Of a stretch of 12,400 nucleotides of DNA, positions 1 through 6,210 are shown one piece after another. The translations under genes and the position numbers were made by a program. How positions within the stretch are numbered: the stretch's first letter is position 1; every line of letters begins with the position of its first letter. The stretch covers positions 1 to 12,400 of the forward strand of contig QHOD01000085.1 in NCBI GenBank assembly GCA_003218615.1, read 5' to 3'. The notes under the pieces were generated by a model. The model was not told the DNA's origin, made no database searches, and saw only the letters and a program-made list of their open reading frames with translations. This DNA is from Verrucomicrobiota bacterium. GTDB lineage: Bacteria; Verrucomicrobiota; Verrucomicrobiia; Chthoniobacterales; UBA10450.

Positions 1-278
1 ATGCGGATCCCAAGGTCGTCGAGAACTTTCGCCGTGTGTCGAAAATTCGCCTGTCGCACGGTGAGGCGCGGACCGAACCGCGCCAGTTGCTCGCTCACAT
101 GTTCGACCGCGTCGGGATCCTGATCCAGGGCCAGAACGTCGGCGCCACTTTCCAAAAGCGCTTCGGTGTGGCCACCGCCGCCACAGGTTGCATCAACCAC
201 GAGAGAACCCGGTTTTGGCTCGAGCAATTCCACGACTCCCCTCGCCAGCACTGGACGATGATAAATAAAATCCTCCAT
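1..278 (-). CDS. rsmH: 16S rRNA (cytosine-1402-N4)-methyltransferase RsmH, 5' part only
   Basis: The minus-strand frame reads a RsmH/MraW N-terminus: HRPVLARGVVELL near the start, then the S-adenosylmethionine-binding motif VVDATCGGGGHTEALL and the acidic strand end LALDQDPDA. In the family this cytoplasmic enzyme N4-methylates C1402 of 16S rRNA in the ribosomal P site. About 92 codons are present, and the rest lies beyond the left edge. I chose ATG at 278 because GGAGG (positions 287-291) sits 8 nt upstream and because family members normally begin only a few residues before the H-x-PV motif. An in-frame ATG at 356 would add 26 residues rich in glutamate and has a poor ribosome site. The gene follows mraZ in the same direction, the standard order of the division and cell wall cluster, and is presumably co-transcribed with it. 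Family identification is very secure; the start is less so. Confidence 0.93.
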   Translation of the reverse strand, partial: MEDFIYHRPVLARGVVELLEPKPGSLVVDATCGGGGHTEALLESGADVLALDQDPDAVEHVSEQLARFGPRLTVRQANFRHTAKVLDDLGIR

Positions 279-380
279 TTCCTGCGCCTCCTCCTCTTCG
301 GCAATCAGCGGATCGGCCGCGAACCGGACGGACCGTTCGAGCAGCAACGAGTTCATAATATTTCCAAGCCGATCAAATGC

Positions 381-836
381 TTACAAACCGATTACGTTCG
401 CCACATGTTGATACGTGGGCGTTTCCTCCTCATGCGCCCGTTTCCACCGCTGCAAATTCCAAATTTCAAAACGCCCTCGGCCGCCGATCAGGGCAACTTC
501 CCCTTTTAGTCCGATTCTTTTGCAAAGCTCTTCGGGCAAAACGAGACGGCCTTGTCGATCCGCGGCTCCGTGCTGTGCACGCGAGTGCAACTGCCGCAAG
601 AAAACACGGCGGTCGCGCGCGGAAACCGCTTCGTTCGATTCCGCAGCCGAGCTCATGCGGGCAAATTCCTCGGGCGACATAACGAGGACAAATTGATGGT
701 TCGCCTCCGGTAAAAGAATGAATTCCTCCGCTTCATCTCGTCGCCAACGCGACGGAATCGTGATGCGGTTTTTGTCGTCAATGGCATGACGAAATTCGCC
801 GGCGTAAAAAGATTGCGTTGGAGAGGGCAAATCCAT
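381..836 (-). CDS. mraZ: Transcriptional regulator MraZ
   Basis: The 151-residue product has the two tandem SpoVT/AbrB-like halves of MraZ, each with its D-x(2-3)-R signature: DDKNRITIPSRW at residues 20-31 and DRQGRLVLPEEL at residues 93-104. In the family, MraZ forms a ring-shaped oligomer that binds direct repeats in its own promoter and represses the division and cell wall operon. Length is normal for the family. rsmH follows on the same strand, which is the canonical arrangement. No clear Shine-Dalgarno sequence precedes the ATG at 836, but the start is supported because the protein begins in the usual place before the F-x-G-E-x-x-H-x-I-D segment. Autoregulation is likely because a regular array of TGG boxes lies just upstream (853-897). 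Confidence 0.95.
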   Translation of the reverse strand: MDLPSPTQSFYAGEFRHAIDDKNRITIPSRWRRDEAEEFILLPEANHQFVLVMSPEEFARMSSAAESNEAVSARDRRVFLRQLHSRAQHGAADRQGRLVLPEELCKRIGLKGEVALIGGRGRFEIWNLQRWKRAHEEETPTYQHVANVIGL

Positions 837-852
837 AGGTCAGTGGAGATTT

Positions 853-897
853 GATCCATTTTCCTCCACCTTCCTCCACTTTTAACCATTTCGCCCA
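853..897 (-). promoter_or_regulatory. Putative MraZ operator: TGG boxes at 10-bp spacing
   Basis: Read on the minus strand, four TGG triplets occur at exactly 10-bp intervals. Their complements (CCA) start at plus-strand positions 856, 866, 876 and 886. A fifth box, TGGGC (CCA at 895), lies 9 bp further upstream. The two central units are nearly identical (TGGAGGAA). MraZ is known to bind direct repeats of a TGGG-like pentamer separated by 5 nt upstream of mraZ, and this array lies 20-60 bp upstream of the mraZ start. The array is seen directly; its role as an MraZ target is inferred. Confidence 0.75.
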
Positions 898-908
898 ACC
901 GGGGTCAA
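880..908 (-). promoter_or_regulatory. Possible mraZ promoter overlapping the operator
   Basis: On the minus strand a good -35 box TTGACC (plus positions 903-908) is followed, after 17 bp, by the weak -10-like TTAAAA (880-885). The spacer contains two of the TGG boxes and the remaining boxes lie downstream of the -10. This arrangement suits repression by MraZ. The -10 match is only partial, so the call is tentative. Confidence 0.4.
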
Positions 909-962
909 TAAAAAAATCATGCCTATTTGCGACCAATCTTCTTGCCCGTAAACTGCCCTGGC

Positions 963-1475
963 ATGAAGCGTTTTTTCCCCTTGGCGGCCGGCTGCGCTAT
1001 TTTCTTTGTTGCGGCAAAAATCGCATTCACACAATCGCCAGAGAAAACTGAGAGCGATGCGAATCGAGTGACCGTGTCGATGAACGCGGATGGCTCACGC
1101 ACTGTTTACCAATTCGATGATGCGCGGCACAAGGCCATCGCGACCACAACGAGCCACGATGGCAAAGTCCGCGAGAAAATTCATTATGACATGGATGACC
1201 TGGGTCGTTTTTCCAGTGGGACGATCTTCGGACCCGATGGACGCCTTCGATTCAAGAGTCGGTACAAATACGACAGCGCGGGCCGTCTTGAGGATGAAAC
1301 CCAGAGCGCGGAAGACGGTACCCTCTTGCATAAGATCGTTTACGGCTACGATCAAAACGGGAAGCAAACCGGCTATTCCATCTTTGACGCAAACGGCAAA
1401 CTGATTGGCCGCACGTCCGGGTCCTTATCGAGTCCGACGGCTTCGCCAAAATCTCGCGCGAAAACTTCGCGGTAA
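963..1475 (+). CDS. Small secreted protein with YD-repeat-like motifs, function unknown
   Basis: The 170-residue product starts with a short basic stretch (MKRF) and a hydrophobic segment to about residue 22, ending near AFTQ, which looks like a Sec signal peptide. The mature part carries repeated tyrosine/aspartate/glycine motifs at roughly 20-30 residue spacing: FGPDGRLRFKSRYKYDSAGRL, then YGYDQNGKQTGYSIFDANGKLIG. These resemble the YD units of RHS-type proteins, but there are too few to form an RHS cage. The C-terminus is Ser/Thr/Lys rich and probably disordered. I chose the ATG at 963 rather than the in-frame start at 927 because it places the signal peptide at the N-terminus. No strong ribosome site is visible. 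The gene is divergent from mraZ and upstream of the ExbB-like gene, with a gap of about 90 bp. An exported location is well supported; the role is unknown. Confidence 0.7.
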   Translation: MKRFFPLAAGCAIFFVAAKIAFTQSPEKTESDANRVTVSMNADGSRTVYQFDDARHKAIATTTSHDGKVREKIHYDMDDLGRFSSGTIFGPDGRLRFKSRYKYDSAGRLEDETQSAEDGTLLHKIVYGYDQNGKQTGYSIFDANGKLIGRTSGSLSSPTASPKSRAKTSR

Positions 1476-1566
1476 GGCGAAACAAATCCGAAACTAATCG
1501 AGGCTGCAAAGATCGACATTGGCTGACGGCTTGCCACGATCGCCAAAGAGGACTAGAAAAACGGAC

Positions 1567-2244
1567 GTGATTGATTACATCCAAAAGGGCGGATTATTGA
1601 TGTGGCCAATTCTGGCCTGTAGCATCATTTCGATCGCTGTCTTTGCCGAACGCCTCTTCTATTTGCACCGAGCGACGATCCACGTTGGCGAATTCTTAAA
1701 GGGTCTCTCAAATCTTATCCGGCGCCGCAATTTCGCGGAGGCGTTGCATGAATCGGCCGGCACGCCAGGCCCTGTGGCGCGGGTGATTCATTCTGCGATT
1801 ATCCGGCACGATGCACCGAGATCGGAATTGCGTGAGATTGTCCAGGAAGCCGGCCAGCTCGAGGTGCCCAAGCTGGAACGGTTTCTCGGAGTCCTGGCAA
1901 CGCTCGCTTTTCTCGCACCGTTGCTGGGTTTACTTGGGACCGTTGCCGGAATGATCGATGCCTTCGGCACCATCGGCTCAAGTGGCGGTTACGCGACGGT
2001 GACCGAGCTTTCCGGCGGCGTTTACAAGAGCCTGTTGACGACTGCAGCAGGTTTGGTCGTGGCCATGCCAACCTTTGTCGCTTATAGCTATCTCTCTTCG
2101 CGCGTGAACACCATGCTCCACGACATGGAGCGCGCCGGGATTGAGATCGTTCACATGTTGAAGGAGAGCCGGCCGATCAGTGGTATCATCAGCTTTCAAT
2201 CGCCCGAGGAGACGGCGCAATCCGAGGCCCGCATCGATTCCTAA
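1567..2244 (+). CDS. exbB: MotA/TolQ/ExbB-family proton channel protein
   Basis: The 225-residue product has the MotA/TolQ/ExbB layout: a first membrane segment at about residues 12-33 (MWPILACSIISIAVFAERLFYL), a cytoplasmic region, then two more membrane segments at about 108-132 (LATLAFLAPLLGLLGTVAGMI) and 155-177 (LLTTAAGLVVAMPTFVAYSYL). The LGLLGTV and TTAAGL stretches are hallmark family motifs. In the family these inner-membrane proteins form a pentameric proton channel around an ExbD/TolR dimer and power TonB- or Tol-type work at the outer membrane. I chose GTG at 1567, which gives the usual short N-terminus before the first helix. An upstream TTG at 1519 would add an unlikely basic extension, and ATG at 1600 is also possible. 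The exbD-like gene follows after 39 bp. Confidence 0.92.
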   Translation: MIDYIQKGGLLMWPILACSIISIAVFAERLFYLHRATIHVGEFLKGLSNLIRRRNFAEALHESAGTPGPVARVIHSAIIRHDAPRSELREIVQEAGQLEVPKLERFLGVLATLAFLAPLLGLLGTVAGMIDAFGTIGSSGGYATVTELSGGVYKSLLTTAAGLVVAMPTFVAYSYLSSRVNTMLHDMERAGIEIVHMLKESRPISGIISFQSPEETAQSEARIDS

Positions 2245-2283
2245 ATCGACGATTCGGTAAAGAGACAAGCACTGCAGCGCCTC

Positions 2284-2688
2284 ATGAAGCTTAGCCGGAC
2301 GAAGGAATATAACTTCGGCTGGCTCGTCCTCCTGGCGCTGGTCGATCTCGTCTTCCTCCTGGTTTTTTTTCTGTTACTCAGTTCGAATTTCATTTTGCAA
2401 CCCGGGATTTCCGTCTCAATGCCGTTCTCGCGTTTTACGCTTGGTCCGCAGACTAACCAGCAAATCATCAGCATCACGGGTGGCGCAGCGCCTGCCATTT
2501 ATTTCCGAGACCAAAAAATTACCCTCGAGCAGCTGGGGCCGCTGCTGGATACAGCCAAGCGGGAGGGCCAATCCATTATTATCAGGGCCGACCGTTCGAG
2601 TTCATATGAAACGGTTGCCGCGGTGACAAACGCGGCGCTTGAACACGGCATCTCGTCCGTCGCGTTGGCCGCGACTCCGCCGCGATGA
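2284..2688 (+). CDS. exbD: ExbD/TolR-family biopolymer transport protein
   Basis: The 134-residue product has a short cytoplasmic N-terminus, one membrane helix at about residues 13-34, and a periplasmic domain. The helix contains the conserved protonatable aspartate of the family in LVDLVFLLVFFLL (Asp21). The periplasmic part shows the expected strand-helix pattern, with a call-and-response of IYFRDQKITLEQLGPLL and SIIIRADRSSSYETVAAVTNAALEHGISSVAL, typical of ExbD/TolR. With the upstream ExbB-like protein it should form a proton-driven motor. Its stop overlaps the start of the next gene (ATGA at 2685-2688), which implies translational coupling with a TonB-like protein. Confidence 0.92.
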   Translation: MKLSRTKEYNFGWLVLLALVDLVFLLVFFLLLSSNFILQPGISVSMPFSRFTLGPQTNQQIISITGGAAPAIYFRDQKITLEQLGPLLDTAKREGQSIIIRADRSSSYETVAAVTNAALEHGISSVALAATPPR

Positions 2689-3488
2689 ACACCTCCGGCC
2701 CTGAGTTCGCTACCGAACTTCTTTTTAATTGGGAATTACCTCGGAAGCGAAGGACCGCGATCACGGCTTTTCTGGCGCTTTCTTTAATCGCGCATGCTCT
2801 CTGCTTCTACATTTTCCAAGTCGTCTACCCGCCGAGTGTCGCGCTTCTGCCGCCGCCAGCCCGTGTAAGCTCGATCACGTCCGCCACCGAAGAAGGCCGC
2901 ACGCTGCTTCGCTGGATCGATGCGGAGGATCCCGCGCTCGCCTTCACAACTCAGCGTCCTCCTGAGGCAAAGCTGCGTGCTTTACCCAGGGTGGCTCATC
3001 TGCCGTCCTATATTGCCGTGGAACCAGCGTTGAAAGAAATTCCACCGCCCGATCTCGATCTACGCATCCCAAGCTCGCAGCCACCGGGCGCCGTTCCGTT
3101 CGTCCATCGACAAGCTGCTTCCGCAGTTGCTCCCACCACAACATCTATCGCGTTTTCAAAAGAACTTCAGGCTTTTGGCCCTCCGATTTTGCCGGACCTG
3201 GGTTTTGCCGTATCCAGCCGGGAGACGCCTGAAACCGTCCGCTTTCGCATCGCCGTTAGCGAGATCGGCGAAGTTCGCTACTGCTTTCCTCTCAATTCGT
3301 CAGGCGATCCGGCTCTTGATGAACAAGCGCGTCGTTATCTGACGCTCTGCCGTTTTTCCCGAACCTCGGCAAGCGCCGAGAAAGTCACTTCATTTCTAAC
3401 CTGGGGGATCGCAGCGATCGAATGGGGCAGCGACGTTGCCCGCCCGCGGCCAACCCCGAGCCCGAACGCTTTCGGAGCTAACCCGTGA
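2685..3488 (+). CDS. TonB-like periplasm-spanning protein
   Basis: The 267-residue product has a cytoplasmic N-terminus ending in basic PRKRRT, a single membrane anchor at about residues 24-48, a proline-rich middle (about 50-170) and a C-terminal domain at about 185-247. That last domain reads like a TonB C-terminus: FRIAVSEIGEVRYCFPLNSSGDPALDEQA, with the G-x-V and S-S-G-D-P-x-L-D features, followed by a FSR turn. The proline region lacks the regular Pro-Glu/Pro-Lys repeats of classical TonB, so it is a divergent relative. It overlaps exbD by 4 bp, which supports a role as the energy-transducing arm of the ExbB/ExbD motor. No TonB-dependent receptor gene is in the window, so the substrate is unknown. 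It overlaps the next gene by GTGA at 3485-3488. Confidence 0.75.
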   Translation: MNTSGPEFATELLFNWELPRKRRTAITAFLALSLIAHALCFYIFQVVYPPSVALLPPPARVSSITSATEEGRTLLRWIDAEDPALAFTTQRPPEAKLRALPRVAHLPSYIAVEPALKEIPPPDLDLRIPSSQPPGAVPFVHRQAASAVAPTTTSIAFSKELQAFGPPILPDLGFAVSSRETPETVRFRIAVSEIGEVRYCFPLNSSGDPALDEQARRYLTLCRFSRTSASAEKVTSFLTWGIAAIEWGSDVARPRPTPSPNAFGANP

Positions 3489-3724
3489 TTCGCGTTAGTC
3501 TTTCCGCCTTAGTCACGATTTATTTGCTGCTTTTTCTTGCGGCGGTTTTTCTCCTCTGGATATTGGGGGAGTGGAATCGCCGGCGACGAGAGCGCCGCGC
3601 TTTACAGCACCGGTTGCGCTGCGTGATTTGCGCGTTTGAATTTGAAGATCGAACGGACGCATTGCTTCCTCGGTGCCCGCGCTGTGGAAGTCTAAACGAG
3701 CGATTTAAGATGGACCAAATTTGA
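3485..3724 (+). CDS. Small membrane-anchored zinc-ribbon protein, function unknown
   Basis: The 79-residue product has a membrane helix at about residues 7-28, a strongly basic stretch (NRRRRERRALQHRLR) that predicts a cytoplasmic C-terminal side, and a compact zinc-ribbon with two CxxC knuckles, Cys46/Cys49 and Cys64/Cys67, 14 residues apart. The start is GTG at 3485, overlapping the stop of the TonB-like gene (GTGA). The stop is separated by one base from the ATG of guaB3 (TGATATG), so the gene is probably translationally coupled on both sides. I do not recognise a named family. The coupling suggests a partner of the ExbB/ExbD/TonB-like motor or a small regulator, but this is only inference. 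Confidence 0.75.
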   Translation: MIRVSLSALVTIYLLLFLAAVFLLWILGEWNRRRRERRALQHRLRCVICAFEFEDRTDALLPRCPRCGSLNERFKMDQI

Positions 3725-3725
3725 T

Positions 3726-4868
3726 ATGGGAATGTGGATCGGCCGCAATCGCAAAGCACGCGTGACCTATGGGTTCGACGAAATCGCGCTCGTGCCGGGC
3801 CGAGTGACCGTTAATCCAAACGAAGTGGATATTGCTTTCCGCCTGCCGCGGAAAGACACCGAGCCACTCGCATTGAAGATTCCCATTCTGGCCAGCGCGA
3901 TGGACGGAGTCGTTGATGTCCGTTTCGCCATCACCATGAGCAAATTGGGCGGGCTAGCCGTCCTAAATCTCGAAGGAGTGCAAACGCGCTACAAGAATCC
4001 GCAAGAAGTCCTGCAAAAAATCGTAGAGGCAGACAAATCCGAAGTTACCGCGCTGCTGCAAAGGATTTACCAGGAACCAGTCCAGCAAGACTTGATCGCG
4101 GCCCGCGTGCGCCAGATTAAGGATGGCGGCGCGCTCGCGGCGGTGAGTTCCATCCCGCAGCGTGCCGTTGAATTCGGCAAGATTGCGCAAGAGGCAGGGG
4201 CGGACGTTTTCGTTGTGCAGAGCACGGTTTCCACTGCGAGGCATATTTCGTCGGAGTATAAATCTCTGGATCTGGCAAAATTCTGCCGCGAGATGGGCAT
4301 TCCTGTGATCGTCGGAAACACAGTCGGCTACGATGTGACCTTTGAGATCATGGAGTGCGGTCCGGCTGCGGTTTTGGTTGGCGTTGGACCAGGAGCAGCT
4401 TGCACTTCACGCGGTGTGCTCGGTCTCGGTGTTCCACAGGTGACAGCGACAGTTGATTGCGCCGCTGCGCGAGACGCTTATTTCAAAAAGACATCACGTT
4501 TTGTGCCTATCATCACCGATGGCGGGATGAGCAAAGGCGGTGATGTTTGTAAAGCGCTGGCCTGCGGCGCGGACGCCGTGATGGTGGGCAGCGCATTTGC
4601 CAAGGCGCAGGAAGCGCCCGGTTGCGGATACCATTGGGGCATGGCCACTCCACACGCAAACCTCCCGCGAGGGACGCGGATCAAGGTCGGCACCACCGGG
4701 TCACTGAAACAAATCCTCTTCGGTCCGGCGGAAGTTGACGATGGCAGCCAAAATTTGGTCGGCGCGATCATTCCAGACCGTGCAGAGCGTCGGAATGGGA
4801 ATGAGCTAAGATTATCTAGCGATTCCGTGATTTCGAGATTTAACGATTGTGCTTTGATGTCGGGTTAA
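3726..4868 (+). CDS. guaB3: GuaB3-type IMP dehydrogenase/GMP reductase family protein with aberrant C-terminus
   Basis: The 380-residue product follows the (beta/alpha)8 IMPDH/GMPR family without CBS domains, as in GuaB3. Key segments are YGFDEIALVPGRVT near residue 15, ILASAMDGVVD (54-64), the nucleotide-binding glycine loop and catalytic cysteine in GPGAACTSRGVLG (Cys226), DGGMSKGGD (265-273) and GTRIKVGTTGSL (316-327). Cyanobacterial GuaB3 has been reported to act as a GMP reductase, so purine nucleotide interconversion is likely here. Residues 349-380 do not look like the family. The frame shifts after NLVGAI (residue 348), and an alternative frame reads FQTVQSVGMGMS and then a stop at 4807-4809. 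That resembles the family's usual last residues as I remember them, so an out-of-frame deletion of about 30 codons is likely. The present tail is translated from the octamer repeat downstream. The core is intact; activity is uncertain. Confidence 0.88.
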   Translation: MGMWIGRNRKARVTYGFDEIALVPGRVTVNPNEVDIAFRLPRKDTEPLALKIPILASAMDGVVDVRFAITMSKLGGLAVLNLEGVQTRYKNPQEVLQKIVEADKSEVTALLQRIYQEPVQQDLIAARVRQIKDGGALAAVSSIPQRAVEFGKIAQEAGADVFVVQSTVSTARHISSEYKSLDLAKFCREMGIPVIVGNTVGYDVTFEIMECGPAAVLVGVGPGAACTSRGVLGLGVPQVTATVDCAAARDAYFKKTSRFVPIITDGGMSKGGDVCKALACGADAVMVGSAFAKAQEAPGCGYHWGMATPHANLPRGTRIKVGTTGSLKQILFGPAEVDDGSQNLVGAIIPDRAERRNGNELRLSSDSVISRFNDCALMSG

Positions 4869-4928
4869 ATCGTCGAACCGCTAAACTGTTGAATTGCTAA
4901 ATTACTAAATCGGCAAATCACTAAATGA
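4806..4928 (+). repeat. Degenerate tandem octanucleotide repeat filling the guaB3-fabF spacer
   Basis: From about 4817 to 4928 the sequence divides into fourteen consecutive 8-mers in one register, such as tagcgatt, taacgatt, ttaaatcg, ctaaactg, ttgaattg, ctaaatcg and ctaaatga. The third base of every unit is a purine, and the last eight units (4865-4928) all have AA at positions 4-5. A further matching unit, ctaagatt, lies at 4806-4813, offset by 3 bp. The tract starts at the apparent ancestral guaB3 stop and runs into the fabF ATG. Because 8 is not a multiple of 3 and many units contain CTAA, stop codons appear in every plus frame. Its function is unknown. Confidence 0.8.
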
Positions 4929-6178
4929 ACAACGATCGCAGAGTCGTCATCACTGGATTGGGCGTCGTTACGCCGGTTGGCAACGATTTGGAGACGTTTT
5001 GGTCGAATCTTAAGAACGGGGTCAGCGGTATTCGCAAAATCGAAACGTTCGACGCCAGCAGTTACGATTGCCAGATCGCTGGCGACGTACGCGATTTCGA
5101 TCCGAAACCATTCTTTAAGAATCCGAAGGACGTCCGCCGCACGGATCGCTTCGCGCAGCTCGCGTTGGCAGCGGCGAAGATGGCACTCGATAATGCGGGG
5201 ATCGACGTCGAGACTCTCAGGCGCCGGGATCGCTTCGGTGTCATTGTTAGCAGTGGAATTGGCGGGCTGAAGACACTCCAGGATCAGCAGACGATCCTGT
5301 TGACCAGAGGACCGTCCCGAAATTCGCCATTCACGATTCCGATGTTGATCAGCAATATGGCGAGCGGAATCATCTCCATGGAGTATGGCCTGCGCGGCCC
5401 GAACATCTGTATCGTCACAGCTTGCGCGACATCGAATAACGCCATCGGTGAATCCTGGCGGATCATCAAATTTGGCGATGCCGATATTTTTCTCGCCGGC
5501 GGTTCGGAGGCCTCAATTGTCCCAATCGGCCTTGCGGGATTTTCCGCAATGAAAGCGCTCAGCACACGCAACGACGCCCCGGAACGCGCGTCGCGGCCGT
5601 TCGATCGCGACCGGGATGGTTTTGTCATGAGTGAAGGTGCGGGTGTTGTCGTGGTGGAGGAGTTGGAACACGCCAGAGCGCGGGGCGCCCGAATTCATTG
5701 CGAGCTCACAGGCTACGGAGCGTGTGCGGACGCCTACCACATGACCGCGCCGCCGCCCGACGGGGAAGGCGCCGTGCGCGCCATGCAACTGGCGCTCGCA
5801 CACGCGCGGATTTCTCCCGATCAGGTTGATTACGTCAACGCGCACGCAACCTCCACCGATATCGGCGACCTTTGCGAGACGCGCGCAATCAAGCAGGTAT
5901 TTGGCGAGCAGGCCCACAAAGTGTCCGTTAGTTCCACTAAATCGATGACCGGCCATTTGTTGGGCGGCGCCGGTGGAATAGAAATGGCCGCGTGCGCGCT
6001 GGCCATTCGCGATTCGGTGATTCCGCCGACGATCAATTTGGAAAATCCCGGCGAAGAATGCGACCTCGATTACACGCCAAATGTCGCTCGCGAAAAGAAA
6101 GTGCGCGTTGCGTTAAATAACTCGTTCGGCTTTGGCGGCCACAACGCCACGTTGATCGCGACTGCATTCGAGAAATAG
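4925..6178 (+). CDS. fabF: 3-oxoacyl-[acyl-carrier-protein] synthase II (KAS II)
   Basis: The 417-residue product is a full-length FabF (about 413 residues in Escherichia coli). It carries the Cys-His-His triad: Cys167 in TACATSNNAIG, His307 in VNAHATSTDIGD and His344 in SSTKSMTGHLLGGAGG with Lys339. It ends with the glycine-rich NNSFGFGGHNATL loop. In the cytoplasm it condenses malonyl-ACP with acyl-ACP during type II fatty acid elongation. The ATG at 4925 lies inside the last unit of the octamer repeat, and no Shine-Dalgarno sequence is visible in front of it, so initiation may be leaderless-like or depend on low structure in the AT-rich tract. No acpP or fabG gene lies beside it here. It may be transcribed from the upstream operon or from a promoter inside the repeat. 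Confidence 0.96.
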   Translation: MNNDRRVVITGLGVVTPVGNDLETFWSNLKNGVSGIRKIETFDASSYDCQIAGDVRDFDPKPFFKNPKDVRRTDRFAQLALAAAKMALDNAGIDVETLRRRDRFGVIVSSGIGGLKTLQDQQTILLTRGPSRNSPFTIPMLISNMASGIISMEYGLRGPNICIVTACATSNNAIGESWRIIKFGDADIFLAGGSEASIVPIGLAGFSAMKALSTRNDAPERASRPFDRDRDGFVMSEGAGVVVVEELEHARARGARIHCELTGYGACADAYHMTAPPPDGEGAVRAMQLALAHARISPDQVDYVNAHATSTDIGDLCETRAIKQVFGEQAHKVSVSSTKSMTGHLLGGAGGIEMAACALAIRDSVIPPTINLENPGEECDLDYTPNVAREKKVRVALNNSFGFGGHNATLIATAFEK

Positions 6179-6202
6179 GCAGGGCGCGCTGCAACGCCTG
6201 CC
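6178..6202 (+). terminator. Stem-loop directly after fabF, possible weak terminator
   Basis: GGCAGGGCG (6178-6186) can pair with CGCCTGCC (6195-6202), giving about 8 base pairs with one bulged G and an 8-nt loop. It begins at the last base of the fabF stop codon. No T-run follows, so a canonical intrinsic terminator is not supported. Confidence 0.3.
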
Positions 6203-6210
6203 ACTTAGCT

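Noticed and set aside
36..509. A 157-codon plus-strand open frame at the left edge
   Set aside because: It is antisense to both rsmH and mraZ, whose family motifs are clear, and it shows no protein-like features of its own.
927..962. Earlier start for the secreted YD-type protein
   Set aside because: The added 12 residues put a proline- and cysteine-containing stretch before the basic and hydrophobic signal peptide, which fits less well than starting at MKRF.
4817..4928. Octamer tract considered as a CRISPR array or iteron origin
   Set aside because: Units are only 8 bp, adjacent without spacers and strongly diverged. There is no cas or rep gene nearby.
5513..5956. A 147-codon minus-strand open frame inside fabF
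   Set aside because: It overlaps the catalytic region of fabF and its sequence is the reverse-frame image of that gene.
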